Assembly (NCBI RefSeq): GCF_000613185.1
Contig: NZ_CCBB010000002.1
Location: 620,001 to 684,000, forward strand
From: Mycolicibacterium cosmeticum
GTDB lineage: Bacteria; Actinomycetota; Actinomycetes; Mycobacteriales; Mycobacteriaceae
DNA: 64,000 nucleotides
Reading direction: 5' to 3'
Shown: in pieces, positions 17,127-26,827 of the stretch
Position numbering within the stretch: position 1 is the stretch's first letter
Layout: each line of letters opens with the position of its first letter
Notes under the pieces: generated by a model
What the model was told of the DNA's origin: nothing
What the model saw: only the letters and a program-made list of their open reading frames with translations
Database searches by the model: none
Made by a program: the position numbers and the translations under genes

Positions 17127-18114
17127 GTCTCACCGTAATGCCCCTTTGTCAGAAACCGGTCGTCTGAGGTTGGCTCGTTGTGTTGTCGAGGAAGGGTGGT
17201 CGCTGCGCCGGGCGGCCGAGCGATTTCAGGTCGCGGTTACCACGACCCAGCGGTGGGCCTCGCGGTATCGCGAACTCGGGCCGGCCGGCATGGCTGACCG
17301 CAGTTCACGACCGCACCGCAGTCCGAATCAAACGCCAACTCGCACCGAGCGGCGAATCATCAAGGTGCGTGTCATCCGGCGTTGAGGGCCTGCACGGATC
17401 GGCTATCTACTGGGCCTTCACCCCTCCACTGTGCACCGGGTGCTGACCCGCTACGGCCTGGCCCGCCTGCGCTGGCTGGACCGCCCCACCGGCCGGGTCA
17501 TCCGCCGGATTGAATCCGCATCCGCCGGAGACCTGGTCCATATCGATGTCAAAAAGTTGGGCAAGATCCCCACCGGCGGCGGCTGGCGCATGCTGGGCCG
17601 CGCTGCCGGGCGACGCAACACCCAGGCCGACAAAAGCAGCGGGGTGATGAGCAAGTACCACAATCCCACTCGGGGCTATCACTTCCTGCACACCGCTATC
17701 GATGGATACTCGCGACTGGCCTACAGCGAGTTACTGCCCGACGAGCGCAAAGAGACCGCAGCTGGGTTCTGGAACCGGGCCAACACCTGGTTCACCGAGT
17801 GCGGTATCACCGTACGGAAAGTGTTGACCGACAACGGCTCTTGCTACAGGTCGCACACATTCCGCGATGCACTGGGCGACATCGAACACCGCCGAACCCG
17901 ACCCTACCGACCGCAAACCAACGGCAAAGTAGAGCGCTTCCATCGCACTCTGGCCGACGAATGGGCCTACGCCCGGCTCTACACCAACGACGCCGAACGC
18001 TGCGCCGAGTACCCCCGCTGGCTGCACACCTACAATCACCACCGCGGCCACACCGCACTCGGCGGCCAACCACCCGCCACCCGCGTACCTAACCTCTCAG
18101 GTCAGTACAACTAG
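17125..18114 (+). pseudogene. IS481 transposase with in-frame TGA
   Basis: The 329-residue transposase frame has an N-terminal helix-turn-helix (EEGWSLRRAAERFQVAVTTT) and a DDE catalytic domain: Asp in GDLVHIDVKKLG, Asp in KVLTDNGSCYRS and Glu in TNGKVERFHRTLADEW. A TGA at 17383-17385 sits where relatives have Trp (KVRVIRR-stop-GPARIGYLLG), and the frame continues unchanged beyond it, so this is a TGG-to-TGA change and not a frameshift. The final stop TAG (18112-18114) is not in the element at all: it is supplied by the CTAG of the target duplication. The second part alone, from a later start, would lack the DNA-binding domain. Confidence 0.88.
18084..18109 (-). repeat. Right terminal inverted repeat
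   Basis: Read on the minus strand it begins TGTACTGACC and ends GTTAGGTACG, matching the left end in 22 of 26 bases. It also supplies new C-terminal codons and a stop to the interrupted marR gene. Confidence 0.88.
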
Positions 18115-18546
18115 GCTGTCGCGAAGCCGTTTGAGCAGGTCGCGCAATTGCGCGCGTTGTTTCGTCGTGAGAGCCAACAAGAGTTGGTCCTCGGCGTCAC
18201 GCTGCGCCTGTGAAGCGGCCTGCAGACGCGATCTCCCCTTCCCGGTGAGGGCGACGACGTGCTTACGGCGGTCGTGGGGGTCGCGTCGGCGTGTGATGAG
18301 TTGTGCCTCTTCGAGGGGATTGAGGTAGCTCACCAGAGCGCTGGCCACGATACCGGTCAGCGCGCCCAACTCCCCTTGCCCCACGGGTCCGCGTTCGTAC
18401 AGGATGCCGAGCAGCTCAAACTGCCGCGGACTCAGACCGTTTTGGGTGTGAGCGTCCCGGAGGCGACGCATCGCCTCTTGACCGAGAAGAGCAAGCATCA
18501 ACCCGGGTTCGTCGCGGTGAACCGTGAGGATCGATTCCGTAGGCAC
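18097..18546 (-). CDS. MarR regulator with IS-altered C-terminus
   Basis: A 149-residue MarR-family regulator with winged helix NGLSPRQFELLGILYERG, GELGALTGIVASALVSYLNP and the wing RRRDPHDRRKHVVALTGKG. It starts at a GTG. The last codons are chimeric: after RDSL the frame enters the target duplication and then the IS481 end, giving VVLT and a TGA at 18099-18097. The pre-insertion tail (18 residues, still present at 16958-17012) is lost. Since MarR C-terminal helices help dimerise, activity may be reduced, although most of the helix is retained. It is divergent from the aldo/keto reductase at 18723, its probable target. Confidence 0.88.
   Translation of the reverse strand: MPTESILTVHRDEPGLMLALLGQEAMRRLRDAHTQNGLSPRQFELLGILYERGPVGQGELGALTGIVASALVSYLNPLEEAQLITRRRDPHDRRKHVVALTGKGRSRLQAASQAQRDAEDQLLLALTTKQRAQLRDLLKRLRDSLVVLT
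18110..18115. repeat. Target-site duplication, right copy
   Basis: ACTAGG, identical to 17013-17018. The TAG inside it serves as the transposase stop codon. Confidence 0.85.
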
Positions 18547-18571
18547 CCGGATAGTCTAACGCGAAGAGATA

Positions 18572-18584
18572 GTATGCTCCATAC
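18572..18584. promoter_or_regulatory. Palindrome in marR/AKR promoter region
   Basis: GTATG-CTC-CATAC, a perfect 13-base palindrome 26 bases upstream of the marR start and in the region divergent to the aldo/keto reductase. Position and form fit a MarR operator, but a short palindrome like this could be chance. Confidence 0.4.
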
Positions 18585-18722
18585 AATCGTTCAGTGTTAT
18601 AAATGATTTTTCGTGTGTAACCACAGTGATGCTGGAGCTCAACGGCCGGCTCGGCTTGGCCTGCCGCATCCACGTCGGAAATTCGCACCTGCCGGTGCGC
18701 AACGAGAGATAGAAGGTGGTCT

Positions 18723-19748
18723 GTGCAATACCGACTCTTCGGTACTCGAAGCAGCCTGCGTGTCTCCGAACTATGCCTTGGCACAGGGTTTTTCGGAGGG
18801 ATAGTGGACCGCAGTACCGCGCTGGACACACTCGCTGCCTATGCCGACGCCGGCGGTCGGTTCATCGACACCGCCGAAAGCTACCAAGGGGGCGAGTCCG
18901 AAAAGGTCGTCGGCGACTTCGTGGCCGGGGATCGCGACGACTACATCATCGCCACCAAGTACGGCGTAGGGATTCGACGTTCAGAGGGATTCTCCCGCAG
19001 AGGCAACGGCAGGAAGGCGATGATCACTGCTGTCGAGGGAAGCTTACGTCGCCTGCGCACGGACTACATCGACTTGTATTGGACACACGGCAACGATCCG
19101 GACGTTCCCGTCGACGAAGTGATGGCCGCACTGGACAATCTGGTTCGAAGCGGCAAAGTGCTCCATATTGGACTCGGCAACTACCCTGCCTGGCGTAACG
19201 CGCGTGCCGCTACCGTCGCCGAGTTGCGGAATTCGGCGCCACTGACCGCCGTCACCTTCGAGTACGGCGTCGCCGAGCGCGATGCCGAACGCGAGCTACT
19301 GCCCTGCGCCGAGGCGCTCGGTCTAGGGGTGGCAGCGTGGTCACCGCTGGGAGGCGGATTCCTTGCCCGCAACGACCCCAACCCGACTTCGCATCTCGTT
19401 CATTGGACGGACAGGGGACGTCCGGGCACCCGCGACATGAGCGTGCACCGAGCAGTCCACAACGTTGCGCGCGAGGCCGGCGTCGCCCCCGCGGTCATCG
19501 GCTATGCGTGGGTGTTGGATCGCGCGCGGCGATCTTCGACGACAATTGCGCCGATCATCGGCGCCAGTTCACCTCTCCAAGTTACCGTCAGCTTGGACGC
19601 GCTGCAGCTCACCCTCACCGAACGGCAGATTGACACTCTCGACGGAGCCAGCGGCTTCGACCTCGGCGAGCCACACAACCACAACGATCACAGCGCACAC
19701 TTGATGACCGCAGGCACGTCACACCGCTCGCAGACGCTCGCCGTCTGA
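18723..19748 (+). CDS. Aldo/keto reductase
   Basis: A 341-residue NADPH-dependent aldo/keto reductase of the TIM-barrel fold. The family residues are seen: Asp and Tyr in RFIDTAESYQGGESE, Lys in YIIATKYGVG, and His in IDLYWTHGND. The nucleotide-binding C-terminus contains APIIGASSPLQVTVSLDAL. The start is a GTG at 18723. It is one of four such genes in the window (one decayed) and is divergent from the MarR gene, so MarR control is likely. The physiological carbonyl substrate is unknown. Confidence 0.88.
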   Translation: MQYRLFGTRSSLRVSELCLGTGFFGGIVDRSTALDTLAAYADAGGRFIDTAESYQGGESEKVVGDFVAGDRDDYIIATKYGVGIRRSEGFSRRGNGRKAMITAVEGSLRRLRTDYIDLYWTHGNDPDVPVDEVMAALDNLVRSGKVLHIGLGNYPAWRNARAATVAELRNSAPLTAVTFEYGVAERDAERELLPCAEALGLGVAAWSPLGGGFLARNDPNPTSHLVHWTDRGRPGTRDMSVHRAVHNVAREAGVAPAVIGYAWVLDRARRSSTTIAPIIGASSPLQVTVSLDALQLTLTERQIDTLDGASGFDLGEPHNHNDHSAHLMTAGTSHRSQTLAV

Positions 19749-19911
19749 GACCCGGGGGCCGGGACCGGCATCCAGGCCGGGATGGAATCGTTGCCGGCAG
19801 CTTCCGGTTGTCACTGACAGCCGGCAACTCGCCGAACGGCGGGATCACCGAAAAGCGGGTGTGTCCATCCGGCTTTCTGTAGCCAGATCACTTCATTTCC
19901 GGGAGGCAAGA

Positions 19912-20933
19912 GTGCTGCGTTGGGAGCTGGATGGCATCGGTCGCGAAAACCTCGCCCTGCGAGACGTAGCAGTCCCAGAGCCGTCATTTGGGCAAGTACT
20001 CGTGGAAGTGGCAGCCGTATCACTGAACTACCGCGACAAGATGGTGATCGAGTCCGGGCGCGGGTTGCCGCTGAAATTCCCCTTCACACCTGGCTCGGAC
20101 CTCGCCGGCACAGTGGTCGCCTCGGCGAGGCGGTGACCCGGTTCCAGGTCGGCGATCGCGTTATCTCCACCTTCACCCCCGATTGGATCGACGGTGAGCG
20201 CGGCGGCGACGCCCGTACGCCGGCCTATCGCACCCTCGGCGGTTACTATCCCGGTGTCCTCGCGGAATACGTTGCACTTCCGCAGGACTGGCTCGTGGAG
20301 GCGCCGAGGACGCTGACACCCACCGAGGCCAGCACACTGCCGTGCGCGGGGGTTACCGCGTGGTTCGCCCTCGTCGAACGCTCCCGGGTGCGCCCCGGGC
20401 AGATCGTGCTGATCGAAGGTACCGGCGGGGTATCCCTCTTCGGTGTGCAGATCGCCAAGATGCAGGGGGCTCAGGTCATCGTGTCCGGAAGTCCGGACAA
20501 GTTGGACACAGCGCGGGCGATGGGGGCCGACCATCTCATCGATCGCCACCGAGAGGACTGGGTGCAGGCGATCTACACCCTCACTCACGACCACGGCGCC
20601 GACCATGTCCTCGAGATCGTCGGAGGAGCCCACCTCGGTCAGGCCGTTGAGGTGGCCGCCGTCGGCGGAACCATCCTGCAAATTGGCGCCCTGGCAGGAT
20701 TCGACGTCAGCGCTCCTGCCATGCCGCTCATGCTCAAAGACGTCACCATCCACGGCATCGGCACCGGTCACCGCCGCTCACTCGAACGCCTCATCACCGC
20801 AATCGATCGGGCAGAAATGAAACCGGCCATCGACACCCGTTACCCGATGGCCGACCTCCCAGCTGCACTCGATCACCTCGACCGCGGGCCGATCGGCAAG
20901 ATCGTCATCGACCTCACCCCACGAACCCCTTAA
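19912..20933 (+). pseudogene. Zinc-type alcohol dehydrogenase, one frameshift
   Basis: A medium-chain dehydrogenase/reductase split by a single frameshift. From a GTG at 19912 (ribosome binding site GGGAGG) it reads VLRWELDGIGRENLALRDVA to PGSDLAGTVVA, where the frame breaks near 20120-20130. The next frame resumes with EAVTRFQVGDRV and runs to the end (about 340 residues in total). The cofactor loop is IEGTGGVSLFGVQIAK. The loss looks like one missing base, consistent with a young pseudogene or a sequence error. Both halves otherwise look under protein-coding constraint. Confidence 0.82.
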
Positions 20934-21011
20934 CCCACGTATCGCAGGGTGTCGGGCACGAACCGACGTTGCCGCGGCCGCGACCCGGTTACCACTTCTC
21001 CGCCCCTGGTC

Positions 21012-21725
21012 TCAGAGGGCGAAGGCCTGCGGGGGTCCGGCCAGCGTGGCCTTGGCCTGCAACCCGATCGCATCGGCGATCTCGATCTCGCCCGCCTCCA
21101 GCCCGTCGAGGGCCAACTCGACAAGTGCCGCCGGTTCGGTGACCGCGCCGTCGGGGAACTCGATCCCGGCCTTTTGGGCGAAGTCGTACAGGGTCTGAGT
21201 ACCAATGAGACCGGGCATGAGGCCGACGACTTGTGTTCCCTGCTCGGCCAATTCGAGGCGCACACCGTTGGTCAGCCCCCACTCGGCCGACTTGGCCGCG
21301 GCGTAGGCGGTGTTGCCGTCGACCGTGAGCCACGCGGCTGCTGACAGCACGTTGACGATGGCTCCCCCGCCGTTGCGCGCAAGAATCGGCGCGAACGCCC
21401 GGATGACATTCAGCGTGCCGAAGTAGTTCGACTCCATCACGTGCCTGATGGCCTGGATGTCGCCGGTCACGAGGTTGCCGCCCGCGGTGTCGGCCGCATT
21501 GTTTATCAGGATGTCGACGTCACCGGCGATCTCGGCGGCGTCCCGCACCGAGTCCGGGTCAAGGATGTCCAGGCGCAGCACCTCGGCCCCCGGAAGGTCG
21601 ACGAGTTCGGGCCGGCGCGCCGTGGCGTACACCTTGGCCCCGCGACGCCGGAGTTCGGTGGCGAACGACGCTCCGATCCCGCGATTGGAGCCGGTAACCA
21701 ACGCTGTGGCGCCTGCCAGTTTCAT
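21012..21725 (-). CDS. Short-chain dehydrogenase/reductase
   Basis: A 237-residue SDR. The cofactor motif is TGSNRGIG (residues 11-18), with NNAAD in the middle strand. The catalytic residues are Ser in VNVLSAAAWL and the YAAAK motif (Tyr-x-x-x-Lys). The ATG at 21725 places the Rossmann motif at the usual position; the longer frame to 21791 would run through the operators and is rejected. It is divergent from a TetR gene with two operator palindromes between them, so it is very likely that regulator's target. Confidence 0.9.
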   Translation of the reverse strand: MKLAGATALVTGSNRGIGASFATELRRRGAKVYATARRPELVDLPGAEVLRLDILDPDSVRDAAEIAGDVDILINNAADTAGGNLVTGDIQAIRHVMESNYFGTLNVIRAFAPILARNGGGAIVNVLSAAAWLTVDGNTAYAAAKSAEWGLTNGVRLELAEQGTQVVGLMPGLIGTQTLYDFAQKAGIEFPDGAVTEPAALVELALDGLEAGEIEIADAIGLQAKATLAGPPQAFAL

Positions 21726-21758
21726 CTGTCCTCCGCAGTACTCGAGCCTAGTCAAAGA

Positions 21759-21809
21759 TGACCGATCGGTCATGTTGGCCAGGGTAGGCACAAGATGACC
21801 ATGCGGTCA
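21759..21809. promoter_or_regulatory. Two TetR-type operators
   Basis: TGACCGATCGGTCA (21759-21772), a perfect 14-base palindrome, and TGACCATGCGGTCA (21796-21809), the same arms with a different core. Centres are 37 bases apart. They occupy the whole promoter region between the SDR and tetR genes, so one protein probably represses both. Confidence 0.75.
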
Positions 21810-21827
21810 ACTTGGTAGCATGCGAGG

Positions 21828-22430
21828 GTGCCATCGCCCCCTCGCACCCTGCGTGCCGATGCTGCGCGCAACCGCGAATCACTCCTGGCCGCCGCCGAGG
21901 AGGTGTTCGCCGAGCGCGGCGTGGAGGCCTCGGTGGCGGATATCGCTCGTCGCGCAGGGGTCGCCAAGGGCACGGTGTTCCGGCACTTCGCCTGCAAAGA
22001 CGATCTGATCGCCGCACTGGTCTGCGAGCGCCTGGTTACCCTCACCGATGCCGCGCACAGGTTGGCCGACGCCCCTGATCCCGGTGCGGCGCTGCTGGAA
22101 TTCCTCACCATCGCCGCGGATCAGCGACGCCAGCACGATCTGACCTACCTGCAGACGTACAGCGCGAGCGACGCCCGGGTGGTCGCCATCCGCGACGAGG
22201 TGCATGCCGGCGTGGAGACGCTCGTGGCCAACGCCCGCGCCGCCGGCGCGATCCGCCCGGATGTCACCGGAACCGACGTCTTCCTGTTGATGTGCGCACC
22301 GGTGCACGTGATGGACGGTCTCCCCGATCCGCCCCCCGACTTGTGGCGGCGCTACCTGGCGATCATCTTCGACGGGCTGCGCCCGGAAGGCGCGAGCGTG
22401 TTGCCGCTGCCTGCGCCCGAATTGTCCTGA
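21828..22430 (+). CDS. TetR-family repressor
   Basis: A 200-residue TetR regulator: RNRESLLAAAEEVFAERGV, SVADIARRAGVAKGTVFRHF and CKDDLIAALVCERL form the DNA-binding domain (about residues 14-60). The rest is a ligand domain of the SbtR-like type, ending in APVHVMDGLPDPPPDLWRRY. It starts 18 bases after a TGACC-N4-GGTCA palindrome. Autoregulation plus repression of the divergent SDR is the natural model. Confidence 0.9.
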   Translation: MPSPPRTLRADAARNRESLLAAAEEVFAERGVEASVADIARRAGVAKGTVFRHFACKDDLIAALVCERLVTLTDAAHRLADAPDPGAALLEFLTIAADQRRQHDLTYLQTYSASDARVVAIRDEVHAGVETLVANARAAGAIRPDVTGTDVFLLMCAPVHVMDGLPDPPPDLWRRYLAIIFDGLRPEGASVLPLPAPELS

Positions 22431-22467
22431 GCCGTCGGGGTTCCCGCTCCCGGCGCACCGCGGCTTC

Positions 22468-23436
<969 letters not shown>

Positions 23437-23497
23437 GATCGTTCCTTTCCACGTTGCGACACTGTGTTGTCAAAGATAATCAGGGAATGTGCGTACA

Positions 23498-23520
23498 CAC
23501 TGGGTGCGGTACACCCAGTG
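23498..23520 (-). terminator. Hairpin downstream of the EthD-like gene
   Basis: CACTGGGTG and CACCCAGTG form a perfect 9-base stem with a 5-base loop, three bases after the stop of the leftward EthD-like gene. There is no T-run, which is common for actinobacterial hairpin terminators. It could alternatively be an operator for the gene at 22468-23436. Confidence 0.4.
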
Positions 23521-23523
23521 ACG

Positions 23524-23835
23524 TCACGAGGCGGCAGCCGCGATGATGGTCCTCATCGGCGTGATATCGGTGAACGACGCGATGTCGGCCACGACGGACT
23601 CCGACTCGGCGGCCGCCAGCGCACGGTCCAGGCCTGCACGGTCGGCGAAGTGACACAGACACATCACCACCACATCCGGGTACTGACCGGCATCCACGGC
23701 GTAGAACACTTCGGTGCGCTGCAGACCGAACTGACCCCATGCCTGCTGCACGAGCGAAATATGCTGCGTGTCATAATATTTCCGGTCGAACCGGCTGGTG
23801 CTGTCACCAACGTAGGTGACCATCAGAATGGACAT
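23524..23835 (-). CDS. EthD-like small protein
   Basis: A 103-residue ferredoxin-like (dimeric alpha/beta barrel) protein resembling EthD-family reductases: MSILMVTYVGDSTSRFDRKY with an YDTQHISLV segment, as in EthD proteins that carry a conserved His after Tyr-Asp. The ATG at 23835 is chosen because AGAGG lies 8 bases upstream. EthD relatives accompany oxidoreductases and often bind or process ring compounds. It lies between two aldo/keto reductases. Confidence 0.7.
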   Translation of the reverse strand: MSILMVTYVGDSTSRFDRKYYDTQHISLVQQAWGQFGLQRTEVFYAVDAGQYPDVVVMCLCHFADRAGLDRALAAAESESVVADIASFTDITPMRTIIAAAAS

Positions 23836-23898
23836 CGAACCCACCTCTCTTTCGTCGATCCTGCTCGCCGTGCACTACGGCGACCGTTCCTGCGATGA

Positions 23899-24972
23899 CT
23901 AGAACGGGATACGCGCCGCGGGGCGGCTGAAGTCGATCGCGGTCGCACCGAAGATCAACTTCTTCGTCATGGATCTCGCCAGGAACTTGCCGGGGAAGAT
24001 CGCGCCGGGGTCACTGGCCTTGTCGAGACGAGCCAACTGGTCATCTCCGAGGGTGATGTCGAGCGCCTGGAGGTTCTGCACGGCCTGGGACACCGTGCGC
24101 GCCCCGATGATCGGCGAGGTGACGGCCGGTTGCTGCAACACCCAGGCCAGTGCCACCTGCGCCGGGGTCGCGTCGATCTCGGTTGCGATCGATCGGACGA
24201 CGTCGGCGATGCCCAGTGCGCGTCGCGTCATGTTCCCGCTGGAGGCGATCACGCCGGGGCGGGTACCCGCTGCCGAGTCGGTGGCCTGGTGTTCGAGGTG
24301 GTCCTCGGTGTACTTGCCGGTCAACACGCCTCCGCCGAGCGGTGACCATGGCATGATGCCGAGACCCAATTCGGCTGCCATCGGGATCAATTCATGCTCG
24401 ACGGTGCGCTGCACGAGGCTGTATTCGATCTGCAGGGCGACGAGTGGCGTCCACCCGCGCAGATCGGCGAGGGTCTGCATCTGGGCTATGCGCCAGGCCG
24501 GCGTGTCGGAGATGCCGACGTACACCACCTTGCCGGAGCGGACCAGGTCGTCGAGGCCGCGCATGACCTCGTCTGGCGAGGTGGTGAAGTCCCACGCGTG
24601 CACGTACAGCAGATCGATGCGATCGGTGGCCAACTGCCGCAGACTGGTCTCGACCGACCGGATCATGTTCAGTCGGTGGTTTCCGCCGGAGTTGGCGTCA
24701 TCGGGCCTGCGCGACATGGTGTATTTCGTCGATAGGACGAGTTGCTCGCGGCGGGGAGCGATGAGTTCACCGACCAGTTGTTCGGATTCGCCATCGGTGT
24801 AGTTGACCGCGGTGTCGATCAGATTACCGCCGCGCTCGACGTAGGCGTCGAAGATCTGTTCGGCGGTGTCGCGGTCGGCGCCCCACCCCCATCGCGTACC
24901 GAAGGTCATCGTCCCCAGCGATAGGGGGTGTACGCGAAGCCCCGACCGTCCGACAAGCCGGTAACTGACCAT
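23899..24972 (-). CDS. Aldo/keto reductase
   Basis: A 357-residue aldo/keto reductase. Key segments: LSLGTMTFGTRWGWG, Asp and Tyr in LIDTAVNYTDGESE, Lys in LVLSTKYTMS and His in IDLLYVHAWD. The C-terminus has TSPIIGARTVSQAVQNL. It is very like the decayed gene at 568-1646 and less like 18723-19748. It is divergent from an XRE-type regulator at 25116, which may control it and the EthD-like gene 63 bases downstream. Confidence 0.9.
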   Translation of the reverse strand: MVSYRLVGRSGLRVHPLSLGTMTFGTRWGWGADRDTAEQIFDAYVERGGNLIDTAVNYTDGESEQLVGELIAPRREQLVLSTKYTMSRRPDDANSGGNHRLNMIRSVETSLRQLATDRIDLLYVHAWDFTTSPDEVMRGLDDLVRSGKVVYVGISDTPAWRIAQMQTLADLRGWTPLVALQIEYSLVQRTVEHELIPMAAELGLGIMPWSPLGGGVLTGKYTEDHLEHQATDSAAGTRPGVIASSGNMTRRALGIADVVRSIATEIDATPAQVALAWVLQQPAVTSPIIGARTVSQAVQNLQALDITLGDDQLARLDKASDPGAIFPGKFLARSMTKKLIFGATAIDFSRPAARIPF

Positions 24973-25115
24973 TGAGTGTGATCCTTCCTCCCACTTCGTC
25001 GTTCGCCCACCGACGCTAGTCAGTCAGCGCGAGAACAGGGTGGCCGCAGCGCACCCACCATCGTGGACGACGCAGCCAGGAATCGACCGGTCAACGCGAC
25101 ACTTAGACTGTCGGC

Positions 25116-25931
25116 ATGGGCAGCGACGGTCTCGGGCAGTACTTGCGAGCACGCCGCGCCGAGGTGTCCCCGGCCGATGTCGGTCTTCCCAGCGCGGGCG
25201 TGCGCCGAGTCAGTGGACTGCGCCGAGAAGAAGTCGCGCTGCTCGCCGGGATGAGCGTCGATTACTACATGCGGCTCGAGCAGGGCCGGGAGCGTCACCC
25301 GTCGCCGCAGGTCGTCGACGCGTTGTCCGTTGTCCTGCAGCTCGCCGACGACGCTCGCGAACACCTGTTCCGGCTGGCAGGTCTGAGCCCTCAAGAACGT
25401 GGCAGCGTCAGCTCTCGGGTCGACCCAGCACTACTCGACCTCCTCGACATGTGGCCGCTCAATCCCGCGTTCGTCTACAACCGAGCCTTCGACGTCCTCG
25501 CCAGTAATCGGATCGCTGATGCCATGTTCCTGCAGTGGACGCACTCCAGGAACCTGATGCACGTCATCTTCACCGAACCCGACGCCCACACCTTCTACTG
25601 CAACTGGTCGGTCGTCGCCGAGGACGCGGTGGCCAGTTTCCGGCATGGTTTCGGGCTGGCGCCCAACGACGTCCGCCTTCGAACCGTGCGCGACGAATTG
25701 CTGGCGGCCAGTCCGGAATTCGCACAGCTGTGGACTCGCCACGATGCTCGACGGAAATCGCTGCAGCAAAAGACCTTTCGACATCCCGTGGTCGGAAAGA
25801 TGACGTTGACGATGCAGACGTTCGACGTACGCTCAAGCCCCGGTCAGGAATTGGTCGTGTACCACGCCGACGCGGGCTCTGCGAGCGCCGAGTCGCTGTC
25901 GTTGCTGTGCTCGTGGGCCGCCGCAGAATGA
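25116..25931 (+). CDS. XRE/MmyB-like transcriptional regulator
   Basis: A 271-residue regulator of the helix-turn-helix plus MmyB-like ligand-binding type. The DNA-binding domain (about residues 8-80) includes RRVSGLRREEVALLAGMSVD, YYMRLEQGRERHPSPQVVDA and LARLS-like repeats. The C-terminal domain has NPAFVYNRAFDVLASNRIAD and ends HPVVGKMTLTMQTFDV. This family commonly sits divergent to an NAD(P)-dependent oxidoreductase that it controls, which matches the aldo/keto reductase at 23899-24972. Confidence 0.88.
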   Translation: MGSDGLGQYLRARRAEVSPADVGLPSAGVRRVSGLRREEVALLAGMSVDYYMRLEQGRERHPSPQVVDALSVVLQLADDAREHLFRLAGLSPQERGSVSSRVDPALLDLLDMWPLNPAFVYNRAFDVLASNRIADAMFLQWTHSRNLMHVIFTEPDAHTFYCNWSVVAEDAVASFRHGFGLAPNDVRLRTVRDELLAASPEFAQLWTRHDARRKSLQQKTFRHPVVGKMTLTMQTFDVRSSPGQELVVYHADAGSASAESLSLLCSWAAAE

Positions 25932-25978
25932 CGCAACAACCTCACTCAGCTATCGAACAACCCTCGATACAATGAGCC

Positions 25979-26827
25979 ATGGCCGACGCCCACGCCCTTC
26001 CGCTGCCGCCGCCGGGACACACTCCCCATCGGGTCATGACGATCGCCGGGTCCGATTCCGGCGGCAGCGCAGGTCTGCAGGCCGACCTACGCGCTTTCGC
26101 GATGCTGGGTGTTCATGGATGCGCGGCGGTGACAGCCGTCACGGTGCAGAACACGTTGGGTGTCAAGAAGTTCCACGAGATTCCCGTGGACATCGTCGCC
26201 GGGCAGATCAGTGCGGTGGCCTCTGATATCGGTATCGAGGCGGCCAAGACCGGCATGCTGCCGTCCAGCGAGATCATCGAGACCATCGTGGCGACCTGGA
26301 GGTCCGAAGGGCTCGACACAACGGTGCCGTTGGTCGTCGATCCGGTCTGCGCGTCCAACGTCGGTGAGCCACTTCTGCACCCCAGTGCGCTCGACGCCAT
26401 CCGCGATGACCTGATCCCGTTGGCCACGTTGGTGACACCCAACCTCGACGAAGTGCGCCTGCTCGTGGGCATCGATGTCGTCGACGACGACAGCCAACAC
26501 GACGCGGCTCGGGCGCTGCACGCGCTGGGACCGCGGTGGGCGCTCGTCAAGGGTGGGCACCTGCGGGCCTCGCGCACCAGTTGCGATCTTCTCTTCGACG
26601 GCTCGCAGTTCCACGAGTTCACCGCCACCCGCGTCGACACCCCGCACGATCATGGCGCCGGCGACAACCTTGCCGCGGCGATCACCGCAGCACTGGCCCA
26701 CGGCTATTCCGTTCCCGAAGCGGTCCGCTTCGGGAAGCTCTGGGTCACCGACTGTATCCGCGCCGCCTACCCGCTGGGCCGGGGGCACGGTCCGGTCAAC
26801 GGCATGGCCAGATTGACGCTCGCATGA
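25979..26827 (+). CDS. ThiD-like HMP/pyridoxine-type kinase
   Basis: A 282-residue ribokinase-superfamily kinase most similar to ThiD. The N-terminus MTIAGSDSGGSAGLQADLRA is textbook ThiD. The later site differs: canonical ThiD has VVDPVM..KSG and a HGTGC anion-hole motif, while here it is VVDPVCASNVGEPLL and DHGAGDNLAAAI. GAGD with a catalytic Asp is the ribokinase/pyridoxal-kinase version, so the substrate may not be hydroxymethylpyrimidine. The gene overlaps the GMC oxidoreductase by ATGA and so is coupled to it. No other thiamine genes are nearby. Confidence 0.8.
   Translation: MADAHALPLPPPGHTPHRVMTIAGSDSGGSAGLQADLRAFAMLGVHGCAAVTAVTVQNTLGVKKFHEIPVDIVAGQISAVASDIGIEAAKTGMLPSSEIIETIVATWRSEGLDTTVPLVVDPVCASNVGEPLLHPSALDAIRDDLIPLATLVTPNLDEVRLLVGIDVVDDDSQHDAARALHALGPRWALVKGGHLRASRTSCDLLFDGSQFHEFTATRVDTPHDHGAGDNLAAAITAALAHGYSVPEAVRFGKLWVTDCIRAAYPLGRGHGPVNGMARLTLA

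Larger units (their letters stand above)
17019..18109 (+). mobile_element. IS481-family insertion sequence, 1091 bp
   Basis: Bounded by 26-base terminal inverted repeats (22 of 26 identical) and a perfect ACTAGG duplication. It carries one transposase gene with an internal TGA. The perfect target duplication indicates a fairly recent insertion, and the target was the 3' end of marR. Confidence 0.92.

Noticed and set aside
18116..18722. Second tandem copy of the insertion sequence
   Set aside because: Only one pair of ends and one target duplication are present; the rest is marR and its promoter.
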